Shown: positions 1 to 8,165, counted from the first letter of the stretch. The stretch is 29,919 nt of DNA from Promethearchaeota archaeon (GCA_016839655.1 JAEOTW010000136.1:1-29919); one strand, 5' to 3'. The notes: generated from the sequence alone by a model not told the origin. Translations and numbers: made by a program.

Positions 1-390
1 AATGTTGAGCTTGCAAAATGGGGGGGCCAAAACAATGCTCCTCGACAATTTTACTCAAATCTAGAAGACATAAAGGAAAATATCGAACTTGCAAAATGGG
101 GAATAAAAAATGATGTTCCTTGGACTTTTTTTGGAAATTTCGATCAGATTAATCAGAATATTGAACTTGCCAAATGGGGAGTTAAAAATGATGCGCCATT
201 TTATTTCTACAAATACTTTAAGAATGTAAAGAAGAATATCGAACTTGCAAAATGGGGAATAAGAAATGATGCACCCGCTTATTTTTTTGCTTATATATTT
301 CAACTAAATAAAAATATAGAAATGGCTAAATGGGGAGTTAAAAATGATGCTCCTTGGAAATTTTTTGAAAAATTTTCTGACCTATGCAAG
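1..390 (+). repeat. Five tandem 78-bp coding repeat units
   Basis: The units start at 1, 79, 157, 235 and 313. The core AAATGGGGA recurs in most copies and marks the period (first copy variant, AAATGGGGGG). The repeat lies wholly within the partial coding region and keeps its frame. The array may continue upstream of the window. Confidence 0.8.
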
Positions 391-477
391 GAAGCCTCTA
401 TTATCAATACTATCCAACTATCACCAGAGAAAAAAAAAGAATTTTTGGATCAATTTTTTGATAATAATGAGAACTAA
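1..477 (+). CDS. 3' end of a protein built of 26-residue repeats (partial)
   Basis: This reading frame is open from the first base to a TAA at 475-477 and gives 158 residues; the start lies outside the window. It has five consecutive units of exactly 26 residues (78 bp) beginning at residues 1, 27, 53, 79 and 105. Each opens with N-(I/V)-E-(L/M)-A-K-W-G, then (I/V)-K-N-D-(A/V)-P, then aromatic residues (WxFF, FYFY, AYFF). After the fifth unit comes a non-repeating, charged C-terminal tail of about 30 residues. I do not recognise the family. The period is too short for TPR (34) or ankyrin (33) repeats. Helical repeat modules used for protein binding often look like this, but that is inference. 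It is a real gene because the period is a multiple of three and substitutions between units are conservative. Confidence 0.75.
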   Translation, partial: NVELAKWGGQNNAPRQFYSNLEDIKENIELAKWGIKNDVPWTFFGNFDQINQNIELAKWGVKNDAPFYFYKYFKNVKKNIELAKWGIRNDAPAYFFAYIFQLNKNIEMAKWGVKNDAPWKFFEKFSDLCKEASIINTIQLSPEKKKEFLDQFFDNNEN

Positions 478-553
478 TATTTGAAGCTTAATTCACAATT
501 AAAAATAATATATTTGAGAGAGTAAGAAAAACAACTAATTAAAATAGAACGAA

Positions 554-1330
554 TTGCCTATATATTATTTAATTAATGTGATATTATATATGTTTATGAG
601 TTTAACACCTTTAGATATTCTTAACGGAATTCTCGGCCTCTCTGTAGTAATTGTTTCTTTAATATTAGGTGTGATTGTATTGTCAAAGTATTTTAAGAAT
701 AGAAACAAAAATTTTATTCTTTTAGGAATTAATCTAATATTTTTAGCATCTGGTTGGTATGGGACAAGTTCTTCATTTATTGTAGCTCTTGTTAACAATA
801 GCGATGGATTAGCTCTTGAGATGATATTACTTCTAAATTTTATTCCTCTTCCAATTGGATTATTATGTTGGTGTGGCTTCTATACTAATATATTAATGAA
901 AAAAAGACAAAAACTCTTTTTACTTATCATGATTATTGTGACTGTAATTTTTTACAGCGTTTTCTTATTTGTAGTATTCACAGATGTAAGCCAAGCAGCA
1001 ATAAAGATATCTCCTGTAGATACTACAGCAGGTGACAACAAATTCTTATCTATCTATATTATCATATTTATAATCGTTTTATTATTTACGGGAATACATT
1101 TTTCATTACGTACGATGAAATACGATGATATTGAAATGAAAACAAAAGGTAAGTTCTTATTATTTGCTTTTCCTGCTTTTGCTATTGGTGGTCTTCTTGA
1201 TAGTATTCTGCCATCCAATGAAATTACTTTAATTTTATTTAGGTTATTATTAATTTCTAGCATTGTCGGATTTTATATAGGATATCTCTTACCCAATTGG
1301 GTAAAAAGAAGGCTAATAAAGATAGAATAA
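554..1330 (+). CDS. Seven-TM membrane protein, partner of the downstream longin-like protein
   Basis: Integral membrane protein of 258 residues if the TTG at 554 is used. The ATG at 596 (MSLTPLD, residue 15) is the more natural start, since it leaves a short extracytoplasmic lead before the first helix. Seven hydrophobic helices lie at about residues 24-45, 53-79, 86-113, 119-143, 164-184, 200-219 and 224-246. The protein ends just after helix 7 with the basic tail PNWVKRRLIKIE. That is the point where the 7-TM proteins at 5920 and 7080 continue into a longin-like domain. Here the longin-like domain is a separate gene 12 nt downstream with a strong ribosome binding site, so the two probably form a split receptor. 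The family is unnamed to me; ligand and signalling partner are unknown. The 7-TM count is read by eye. Confidence 0.7.
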   Translation: MPIYYLINVILYMFMSLTPLDILNGILGLSVVIVSLILGVIVLSKYFKNRNKNFILLGINLIFLASGWYGTSSSFIVALVNNSDGLALEMILLLNFIPLPIGLLCWCGFYTNILMKKRQKLFLLIMIIVTVIFYSVFLFVVFTDVSQAAIKISPVDTTAGDNKFLSIYIIIFIIVLLFTGIHFSLRTMKYDDIEMKTKGKFLLFAFPAFAIGGLLDSILPSNEITLILFRLLLISSIVGFYIGYLLPNWVKRRLIKIE

Positions 1331-1336
1331 GGAGGT
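1331..1336 (+). promoter_or_regulatory. Strong Shine-Dalgarno GGAGGT for the TTG-started longin-like gene
   Basis: GGAGGT directly follows the TAA of the 7-TM gene and sits 6 nt before the TTG at 1343. No competing ATG or GTG lies nearby in frame, so the site fixes TTG as the start and suggests co-translation with the upstream gene. Confidence 0.75.
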
Positions 1337-1342
1337 CTGGCT

Positions 1343-1753
1343 TTGGTAAAAGCAATTCAAGATTTATGGATTCAACGGATCGATGGAATCGTCTTATTTA
1401 GCAGAGTGTATCATCAAACTATTGAAGATCAATTATTTGGAGCACTTATGAGCGCATTAAATGCTTTTGCTCAAGAGATTGCTAGTGGAGGTTTGAATAA
1501 TTTTGAGATTAGAAATATCAGATTCTCCATAATAAAGAAAGAAAATCTCTTTTTTATTGCAAATTCCTCAAAAAAATACAAAGAGAAAAAAATCTTAGCA
1601 GAATTAGAAAAAGTAGCTGAAAAATTCCTAGATCAATATCCTGAAACAAATAACAACGCCTGGCATGGAAGACTTGATGAATATCAAGATTTTGAAAGCA
1701 AAATTACAGATGTTTTAGAAGATCCAGTAAAAAAATTCTGGAACGGTTTTTAG
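1343..1753 (+). CDS. Stand-alone longin-like domain protein
   Basis: Soluble 136-residue protein. It opens with a beta-strand pattern (IQDLWIQRIDGIVLFSR), followed by an amphipathic helix of the form QLFGALMSALNAFAQEI, further strands (IRNIRFSIIKKENLFFIAN) and a long C-terminal helix (KILAELEKVAEKFLDQY). This strand-helix-strand-helix order matches the small longin/roadblock-type domains that are abundant in Asgard archaea, where such folds act as platforms or regulators for small Ras-like GTPases. No GTPase gene is visible in this window. The TTG start is set by GGAGGT at 1331-1336. Its tight linkage to the 7-TM gene mirrors the fused genes at 5920 and 7080. The longin assignment is by pattern only; a roadblock fold is the alternative. 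Confidence 0.65.
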   Translation: MVKAIQDLWIQRIDGIVLFSRVYHQTIEDQLFGALMSALNAFAQEIASGGLNNFEIRNIRFSIIKKENLFFIANSSKKYKEKKILAELEKVAEKFLDQYPETNNNAWHGRLDEYQDFESKITDVLEDPVKKFWNGF

Positions 1754-1867
1754 GAAGTCAATACTAGTTTTGTCAATTTACTTTTTTTTCTAGTTAAATT
1801 TTTAGAATAAGATAAATTTACTTCATTTGATTAAGGAATAATAATTTTCTTTAGAAGTATTCTTGGA

Positions 1868-2917
1868 TTGGTCGTATTGTCAGATATTTTTAATGGTTCA
1901 GTGGAAAAAAACCCTAACGAAGCTTTATGTGTAGTTTACGTGCTCTACTTTGATGAAAAAAAAGGTCAAATTCCTCTATTAATGTATCCTGATGATAGAT
2001 TGCGAAATGATAAAAGATACATGCGTCCTATTACTTATCATCCAGTTTGGTTTTTAGAAACAGCAGACCTTGACCATATAGATTTAGAATATAAAGGATA
2101 TACCTTTTTTGGTAAAAAGATTCAAACAACATCAAGAAGACAAAAAAGAAGAGCTGGACTTGAAGAGGAAACTCCAGAAACTATAGTAATTATTGTTTCC
2201 CTTCCTTCTGAACTAGATATCTTTGGAGATGAGCTTGTTAAAAAATTAACTAGTGAATTAAAAGATCAATTTGAAGAAAAATTATATGTTGTAATAGAAA
2301 GTGAAATTGCATCCGATACTGTGATAAAAACACCAAAAATTCAAGAAAGGGTTTCTCAAGGAACAAAAATTAAGGTTTTTATGAGGGAGTTAATTGATAA
2401 GACAGTAAAAGCTTATTTCTCAAATGTTATTGAAAAAAAATCAGAATCTCCGTCTCTTAAAACCCAAAAAGCAATTTCTTATTTCTCATTAAAAGGATTT
2501 GAGTTCTCACCCCTAAGTAATCTAAGAGGAGAGAGAGATTTTTCAAATGTTGATTTTTTTGATAATTCAAAAAAAGTCACTGAAGAAATTGCTCCAAAAC
2601 CTCACCTTATAATAACTCATCTCAATTTTATTGAAAACAGTCAAGAAATTGAAATTACCATCCACAATAATACAGATGAGGAATTGAACAATATTTCTAT
2701 TATTATAACTCATGTAAAAGAATATTTTGAAAAAGAAGTAATGAACCAGGAGATAGATTTATGGTTCCCAAAAGAGGAACTCTTACTTGTTTCACCAATA
2801 GTTCCTCATATTAATGAATATTTAGTTTCTATCAAGAAGGTAGATGGTAGTGGTAATTCTCAAAAATTACTTACCCAAAGAATTGATTTAAACGAAATAA
2901 ATAAAATAACAAGTTAA
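1868..2917 (+). CDS. Unknown Asgard-type protein with possible longin-like N-terminus and Ig-like C-terminus
   Basis: Protein of 349 residues from the TTG at 1868; a second TTG at 1877 (giving MSDIFNGS) is equally possible, and neither has a clear ribosome binding site. The N-terminal part (about 18-150) has strands ALCVVYVLYF and QIPLLMYPDD, then a region ending in ETIVIIVSLPSELDIFG and a helix, which resembles a longin/roadblock-like alpha-beta layout. The middle (about 190-235) is basic and low in complexity. The C-terminal part (about 240-335) alternates short strands with N/D turns (EIEITIHNNTDEELNNISII and a strand ending LVSIKK), the look of an Ig-like beta-sandwich. There is no signal peptide or TM helix. 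A GNAT gene follows 2 nt downstream, so they are probably co-transcribed. Function is unknown. Confidence 0.6.
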   Translation: MVVLSDIFNGSVEKNPNEALCVVYVLYFDEKKGQIPLLMYPDDRLRNDKRYMRPITYHPVWFLETADLDHIDLEYKGYTFFGKKIQTTSRRQKRRAGLEEETPETIVIIVSLPSELDIFGDELVKKLTSELKDQFEEKLYVVIESEIASDTVIKTPKIQERVSQGTKIKVFMRELIDKTVKAYFSNVIEKKSESPSLKTQKAISYFSLKGFEFSPLSNLRGERDFSNVDFFDNSKKVTEEIAPKPHLIITHLNFIENSQEIEITIHNNTDEELNNISIIITHVKEYFEKEVMNQEIDLWFPKEELLLVSPIVPHINEYLVSIKKVDGSGNSQKLLTQRIDLNEINKITS

Positions 2918-2919
2918 AA

Positions 2920-3408
2920 ATGGAAATTATAATGTCAAATGATGAAATTAAAGAAGAAGATATAATTATCCGTAATTATCGAACTTCTGATTATCAAGCA
3001 ACCTTAGAAATTTTGAAAGAATTAAATGAAATGCTCGATATTGGTTTTAATGAAAAACAATGGAGAGAATCTTCAGGTTTAAGACAATTTAAACCAAATC
3101 TTAAGCGAATTACTTTAATTGCAGAATTAAAATCTACAGGTCAGGTTGTAAGTATGGGAATGATTGAAGCTGTAAAAAATACACTTGGACGATATCTTGG
3201 TTATCTAGATAATTGGGCTACAAAGAAAGAATTTATTGGGAAGGGAGTCGGTAAACTCTTAGCCGATAGAGCTACTCAAATTCTTGAATCTTGGGGATGT
3301 GATTCCATACGAATCAACCTAGCTTATAAAACATCCCAGAAATTGCTTGATGTATTTGGAAAAGCAGGTTTTCAACCAGTTATAACCGTACTAGAAAAAA
3401 GATTTTAA
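2920..3408 (+). CDS. GNAT-family N-acetyltransferase
   Basis: Acyl-CoA-dependent acetyltransferase of 162 residues, near the usual size of a single GNAT domain. Beta-1/alpha-1 is IIIRNYRTSDYQATLEILKE. The acetyl-CoA pyrophosphate loop (motif A) is LDNWATKKEFIGKGVGKLL, with the expected GxG turn (GKGVGK), followed by motif B (RINLAYKTSQKLLDVFGKAGF). The ATG at 2932 (MSNDE) is a possible alternative start four codons in. The gene starts 2 nt after the unknown 349-residue gene, so they form a two-gene unit. The substrate cannot be read from the sequence; it could be a small molecule or a protein N-terminus or lysine. Confidence 0.85.
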   Translation: MEIIMSNDEIKEEDIIIRNYRTSDYQATLEILKELNEMLDIGFNEKQWRESSGLRQFKPNLKRITLIAELKSTGQVVSMGMIEAVKNTLGRYLGYLDNWATKKEFIGKGVGKLLADRATQILESWGCDSIRINLAYKTSQKLLDVFGKAGFQPVITVLEKRF

Positions 3409-3412
3409 TATT

Positions 3413-4804
3413 TTAAAGTGAAACTTGTTCAAATTTAGCCTGGAAAAATCGTAAGTGTTTAGGTTCAAAAACCATTTTCAAACCTGGTATTGTATCTCTC
3501 TTTTCATAAAGTCTAGCTAAGGACTCTGCAACATATTCCATATGCGTATTAGTGTATGCTCTTCTAGGAATTGTAAACCTAACTAGTTCTAATGCAGGAA
3601 ATATATTTTCACCGGTTTCTTTATCTCTACCTTTAGAAATTGCTCCTCTTTCCATCGTCCTAACAGCAGAATCTTCATAAATGGCTGCTGAAAGAGTTTG
3701 TGCAGGCCATTGATCACGTGGAAGGTGAGGTAAGAAATTTAACGCATCTACGAATACTGCGTGACTTCCTACAGGTTTTACAATAGGAACATTGGCTTGT
3801 GAAAGTAAATCCCCTAAATATCTTACTTGATTTACACGATATTTTAAGTATTCATACTCTGCTCCTTCTTGTAAACCCCGAGCAACCGCTTCCATATCTC
3901 GTCCAGCCATTCCGCCGTAAGTATGGAGTCCTTCGAATAATACAACCATTCCTCGAGTATAATCAAATATTTCCTTATTATGAGTAGCTAAAAATCCACC
4001 CATGTTAACTAAACAATCTTTCTTTGCACTATAGATACATCCATCAGAATAACTCATCATTTCTCTAAGTATGTCAACTATTGGAGTATTTTCATAACCT
4101 TTTTCTCTCTCTCTGATAAAAAATGCATTTTCACTTGACCTTGTTGCATCAAAAATAATTCTGAAATTATAATTATTGCAGAAATCTCGTAATTCTCTGA
4201 GATTTTTCATAGAAACTGGTTGACCTCCTGCCATATTTACGTTCATTTCAACGTTTACAAAAGCAATTTTCTCTGGTCCATGTTCATCAATTAGGTTTTG
4301 TAGCTTTTTTAAGTCTACATCTCCTTTAAATGGATTTTCACTATAAGGATCATGAGCATCATCAATAATAACATCAACCATTGTCCCTCCTGCTAATTCC
4401 ACGTGAGCTTTTGAGGTTGTGAAATACATGTTTCTAGGTACAATTTGTCCTGATTTTGTTAGATGACTATACATTAGATGTTCTGCTCCACGTCCTTGAT
4501 GTGTAGGCACAATAAAATTATATCCAAGTATATCTTGTATTGATTTTTCAAGTTTATAAAAGCTTCGTGCACCAGCATAAGCTTCATCACCCAACATCAT
4601 TCCTGACCACTGAACGTCTGACATGGCAGAAGTTCCTGAATCAGTTAATAGGTCGATGTAAACATCTTCTGATTTTAATAAAAATGTATTATAACCCGCT
4701 TCTATGATAGCCTCAGTTCTTCTTTTTTGATCAGGCATCCCAACAAATTCGACCATTTTTATTTTAAAAGGTTCTGGTGGTGGACCATTCATTTTAGAAT
4801 TCAC
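3413..4804 (-). CDS. tpl: Tyrosine phenol-lyase-type PLP beta-eliminating lyase
   Basis: PLP enzyme that should cleave L-tyrosine to phenol, pyruvate and ammonia. Its 463 residues compare with 456 for the Citrobacter enzyme, and it aligns by recall nearly end to end with an offset of +5. The PLP lysine is K262 in SAKKDCLVNMGGF. PLP contacts are N190 (VNMAGGQPV), D219 and R222 (IFDATRSS). Tyrosine phenol-lyase and tryptophanase are close homologues, so specificity residues decide. T129 (FTT), R386 (MERG) and F453 (LRFF) match the phenol-lyase residues T124, R381 and F448. Tryptophanase has Asp, Ile and His at these places. The start is GTG at 4804, with an ATG four codons in at 4792; no ribosome binding site is seen. 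It ends 4 nt from the convergent GNAT gene. The fold is certain; phenol-lyase over tryptophanase is well supported but untested. Confidence 0.88.
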   Translation of the reverse strand: MNSKMNGPPPEPFKIKMVEFVGMPDQKRRTEAIIEAGYNTFLLKSEDVYIDLLTDSGTSAMSDVQWSGMMLGDEAYAGARSFYKLEKSIQDILGYNFIVPTHQGRGAEHLMYSHLTKSGQIVPRNMYFTTSKAHVELAGGTMVDVIIDDAHDPYSENPFKGDVDLKKLQNLIDEHGPEKIAFVNVEMNVNMAGGQPVSMKNLRELRDFCNNYNFRIIFDATRSSENAFFIREREKGYENTPIVDILREMMSYSDGCIYSAKKDCLVNMGGFLATHNKEIFDYTRGMVVLFEGLHTYGGMAGRDMEAVARGLQEGAEYEYLKYRVNQVRYLGDLLSQANVPIVKPVGSHAVFVDALNFLPHLPRDQWPAQTLSAAIYEDSAVRTMERGAISKGRDKETGENIFPALELVRFTIPRRAYTNTHMEYVAESLARLYEKRDTIPGLKMVFEPKHLRFFQAKFEQVSL

Positions 4805-4976
4805 ATTAAATCATTATTTTATATTAATGAATAAAGTATGGTACTTTGAAAAACTTTACGGAGATTCTTACCCATAGTTATCCCATAAACAATAAATCTC
4901 TTTCAAAGGCTTAGAAGTGTGAGAGAAATATATTCTCTTAAAAGTATTTCCTTCAATTTGGTATTAAGATAAAAAT

Positions 4977-5816
4977 TTAAATTTCTATAAATATTTCTTC
5001 ATCAAATTTTGGAATTATTACTTCTATATTTGGGAATTTCTTAAAAAAGTAATTAAGGAGAGGATCTAAATTTTCAGTTCTGCTAATTGGGGGCATAAAA
5101 TTATCCCAATGGATAGGAATTACAATCTTAGGCTGTAATATTTCCACCATTTTCCCTGTTTTTTTTACCATATGTTTCTTACTATTCCCTGCGTACGGAA
5201 CTAGGAAAATATCACAAGGTTGATACTTTTGCAATTCCTCAGTATATTTGTGCCATAAACTTCCATATGAAACAATTTTAATATCTTTAAAAAATGTACA
5301 AAATCCAAAAACTTCACCTGCGGGGAAACCTTTACCATAAGGAAGAAGAGTTTTAGCCTGTTTTAAAAATTGCCATGAAAAGAGTCTTGACAAAATTGTC
5401 TTAGGATCAAAATTTATATGTTCAGATTTGATAAATTCAACAGAAATTTCTTTAGAAATTTCGATTTTATCATAAAAATTACTCATTTTAATATTTTCTC
5501 TTGCTTTCTCTGAGAGATTTTCAGTATGATTCTCAATAATTTTTCCTTCCGCCCAATTTATAATATTCTGTTTTGCAATCTCAGAGCAATAAACTGGAAT
5601 ATCTAAATGTTCAGCAAACCATCCTGCATCACAGGCGTGATCATAATGACCATGTGAAATGAAAATAGCAGAAATATCTTGAATATCTTCTTTCTTTGTT
5701 TTTAATATAGGAGTAGCATCTTCATTTCGAGAGAAGAATGGATCAAATAACAAATTCACACCGTTTAATGTTAAAATATACGATGCTGTACCTAACCATG
5801 CGATTTTTATAGTCAT
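4977..5816 (-). CDS. Metallo-beta-lactamase-fold hydrolase (UlaG-like)
   Basis: MBL-fold protein of 279 residues with an ATG start at 5816. It opens with IKIAWLGTASYILTLNG and LLFDPFFSR, the usual first hairpin and FDP loop of UlaG/MBL-fold proteins. The metal motif HxHxDH is complete at H55, H57, D59 and H60 (SHGHYDH). A late histidine appears in PIHWDNF. The position that normally carries the bridging aspartate (often GD in a strand) reads IVSYGSLWHKY, so the second metal site may be altered. No signal peptide is seen. It is monocistronic and divergent from the 7-TM/longin pair, with about 100 nt between. Possible roles include a lactonase, phosphodiesterase or NAPE-PLD-like hydrolase; the substrate is unknown. 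Confidence 0.85.
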   Translation of the reverse strand: MTIKIAWLGTASYILTLNGVNLLFDPFFSRNEDATPILKTKKEDIQDISAIFISHGHYDHACDAGWFAEHLDIPVYCSEIAKQNIINWAEGKIIENHTENLSEKARENIKMSNFYDKIEISKEISVEFIKSEHINFDPKTILSRLFSWQFLKQAKTLLPYGKGFPAGEVFGFCTFFKDIKIVSYGSLWHKYTEELQKYQPCDIFLVPYAGNSKKHMVKKTGKMVEILQPKIVIPIHWDNFMPPISRTENLDPLLNYFFKKFPNIEVIIPKFDEEIFIEI

Positions 5817-5919
5817 ATTTGTAAATAATTGAGAAATTTTGAACCTTAATTATATTAAATAATTTTATTACTAGTTAATTAAATTAACCTTAACCTATTT
5901 AGAAAAAATCAAGATAATA

Positions 5920-7080
5920 ATGCTGTTCCAATCTTTAGAATTAAAGGAATTTCAATTTTTATTCTATTTAATTCCAGTTACAATGGGTATTGAACTGGTT
6001 TTCTATTTCTATTATCAATATTTTAAGAGTAGAGATGTCAAATTAAAATTGAATAGGGTACTATTAGCTTTTGGAACATTTATTTTATTTATTGTAATTG
6101 GGCCCTTATGGATTCAAGTATCAAGAAATTTTATTACAGAGGGAACATTTTTATATGAGATAATATCCCGAATAGGATGGGCTTTTGCGTTTTTATCAAC
6201 AATAGGTTTCTCTCTATTTATAATTAACGAAGACTTTTCGAATATAATCAATATCAAAATAGCAAAAATCATAGTAATACTAAATTTCATTCCGATTATT
6301 GTTTTAATATTTACTCCAACCACTAGGAATCTGATTTTTCTCATCTGTATCTCATTTGTGGTACTAAATGGAATTAATGTAATAAGATTTCAGATAATCC
6401 TAATAAAGAGATCAGTAGGAAAAATTAAAAGAAAATTTCTTTTATTCCTTATAGGTGCATTAGTGAGTTTTCCTGCTCTGGGTTTTGCAATTTTAGTTGG
6501 GATTGGAGTGTTACCTCCTATTATTAATGAAATTGTTTACTTTACTGGTGTTGCATTTCTTTTATTGGGATTTATCATTATTTCTTTCTCAGTTTATGAT
6601 TTTCCTCCTTTTTATGAATTTGAATGGCGAGAAAATATAATTCAACTCTTCATAATCAATCAAAAAACAGGAGAACATATCTATTTTCGTGATTTTGGTG
6701 ATATATTTGAGCATAGATTTAAAGAAACTAACACAGGTGATGAATTAACGCCAGATGACAGAGCTAAACTTTACTCTGGTGGAATTATAGGAATTGAAAG
6801 TGTAATTACACAAATAACCAATACTAAAGATGAAAGAATTAATAAGATACAACAAAAAGATTCTGTTATTCTATTAACATATAGTTCTGTAATACCTTAT
6901 ATAACATATGCTTTGATAATAAGAAAAGATTTATTAAGTCTTGGACACCTACTAGATTCAATAAAACAACAATTTGAAGCTTTTTATCGGGAAATCCTTT
7001 TAAATTTAGAGAATCTAAAAGGAAATCAACAGTTATTATTTAAAAGTTTTGATGTAATATTGAGAGGTATTTTAGACTAA
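5920..7080 (+). CDS. Seven-TM protein with C-terminal longin-like cytoplasmic domain (copy 1)
   Basis: Protein of 386 residues. Seven hydrophobic helices lie at about 12-34, 46-67, 80-102, 112-131, 138-162, 172-197 and 202-224. Basic loops such as KRSVGKIKRK suggest which side is cytoplasmic. After helix 7 comes a linker, FPPFYEFEW (228-236), and a soluble domain (about 237-386) that starts with IIQLFIINQKTGEHIYF and ends with a long helix (LDSIKQQFEAFYREIL), the outline of a longin domain. The next gene has the same architecture and linker, and its ATG overlaps this TAA by one base (TAATG at 7078-7082), so the two are translationally coupled. A membrane sensor that presents a longin platform to a GTPase is a reasonable inference. 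No catalytic motif is seen. Confidence 0.75.
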   Translation: MLFQSLELKEFQFLFYLIPVTMGIELVFYFYYQYFKSRDVKLKLNRVLLAFGTFILFIVIGPLWIQVSRNFITEGTFLYEIISRIGWAFAFLSTIGFSLFIINEDFSNIINIKIAKIIVILNFIPIIVLIFTPTTRNLIFLICISFVVLNGINVIRFQIILIKRSVGKIKRKFLLFLIGALVSFPALGFAILVGIGVLPPIINEIVYFTGVAFLLLGFIIISFSVYDFPPFYEFEWRENIIQLFIINQKTGEHIYFRDFGDIFEHRFKETNTGDELTPDDRAKLYSGGIIGIESVITQITNTKDERINKIQQKDSVILLTYSSVIPYITYALIIRKDLLSLGHLLDSIKQQFEAFYREILLNLENLKGNQQLLFKSFDVILRGILD

Positions 7081-8165
7081 TGATTTTCATAGATTTTCCA
7101 ATTACTGGTGAACTTAGATTTATCCTTATGATTTTTGAATGGATTTTTTCCATAATTAGCTTAGAGTTTGGAATACTATTTATGTTTAAACACCAAAAAG
7201 AACAACATAAATTCAAATATTCGCAAGATATTGGATATATCCTCTTATTTTTTGCACTTTCTTTGAGCCAGATATTATCTGTGTTAGGTTCTTATTTTAC
7301 TCATGATAATCTTGTTATAAATATACATCGCTTCATTAGCAATATATTCCTATTTACTGGTTTTCTGCTCTTTATTCTTGTGAAAGAAAAACAAAGAGTA
7401 GTTTTGTTAAAACAATATTTCTTTACACTTAGTTTAGTCATTCTATTGATACTATACATTATCTTTTATTTTGTTGATAACGTTCTAATAATTATCGATT
7501 CAATTATTTTCCTTTCATTGATATATCTATTTTTCATTTTTTTCTTCATTGAATTTAACAAAAAAACCAAGCTGGAAGGAAATATAATTAAAAACCTCAT
7601 GTTAACTTTTCTCCCTTTCTTATTGCTATTAATTGGAATATTTTTAACATCTGATTATTCAATAGATTTGGTTCAGATTCCATTCAGATTAATTGGATCC
7701 ATACTTCAATTAATAGGGGTTATATTTTTTGCGCTCTTCTTCCTAAAATTTCCAGCTTTTTCTGAATTTGAGTGGCAAGATAAAATCGAAGAGGTATTTT
7801 TAATAAATGCAAATGGCGCATGCATATTCTATAAATCTTACGTTCAGAAAATAGATTTACTAAGTGAACATCTGATAACAAGCGCAATTAGTTCTGTTAA
7901 TATTATGCTTAAAGAAATTCTGAATCCTGGATCTCGAGAGGTAACGGTAATTAAAAAAAAGGGAAAAATTATTCATATATTTCCTAGTGATTTAATTACA
8001 GGAGTGATCTTTTCCAAAAAAGAGTCAAAAGTGATTGATCTCTACATGAATCGTTTAATTTTAAAAGTAGAGCAAGTTTATAAAAATGTTTTAAATAAGT
8101 GGGACGGAGATCTTAACATATTTAATCCAATTAGCGATATTTATAAAGAAATCTTTTCTACATAA
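7080..8165 (+). CDS. Seven-TM protein with C-terminal longin-like cytoplasmic domain (copy 2)
   Basis: Protein of 361 residues. Seven hydrophobic helices lie at about 13-36, 49-71, 83-101, 111-131, 134-157, 170-190 and 199-222. The linker is FPAFSEFEW (224-232), nearly the same as in copy 1, followed by a soluble domain that opens with IEEVFLINANGACIFYKSY and closes with a long amphipathic helix (MNRLILKVEQVYKNVLNKW). The TM parts have diverged strongly from copy 1, while the linker and first longin strand are conserved. That suggests different inputs feeding a common output domain. The ATG overlaps the upstream stop. The two may form a heteromer. The ligand and downstream partner are not visible in the window. 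Confidence 0.75.
   Translation: MIFIDFPITGELRFILMIFEWIFSIISLEFGILFMFKHQKEQHKFKYSQDIGYILLFFALSLSQILSVLGSYFTHDNLVINIHRFISNIFLFTGFLLFILVKEKQRVVLLKQYFFTLSLVILLILYIIFYFVDNVLIIIDSIIFLSLIYLFFIFFFIEFNKKTKLEGNIIKNLMLTFLPFLLLLIGIFLTSDYSIDLVQIPFRLIGSILQLIGVIFFALFFLKFPAFSEFEWQDKIEEVFLINANGACIFYKSYVQKIDLLSEHLITSAISSVNIMLKEILNPGSREVTVIKKKGKIIHIFPSDLITGVIFSKKESKVIDLYMNRLILKVEQVYKNVLNKWDGDLNIFNPISDIYKEIFST

Noticed and set aside
61..303. Minus-strand open frame over the repeat region
   Set aside because: It is the complement of the repeat gene; its regular NSPFGKFNIL-like pattern only mirrors the plus-strand repeats.
1..390. Regular 78-bp spacing as a CRISPR or satellite array
   Set aside because: The units lie in frame within one open reading frame, differ by conservative substitutions and have no unique spacers.
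3413..4804. Tryptophanase as the first reading of the lyase gene
   Set aside because: The three substrate-specific positions (T129, R386, F453) match tyrosine phenol-lyase, not tryptophanase.
4922..4938. AGAGAA/TTCTCT hairpin after the MBL gene as terminator
   Set aside because: The stem is only 6 bp and no oligo-T follows on the minus strand.
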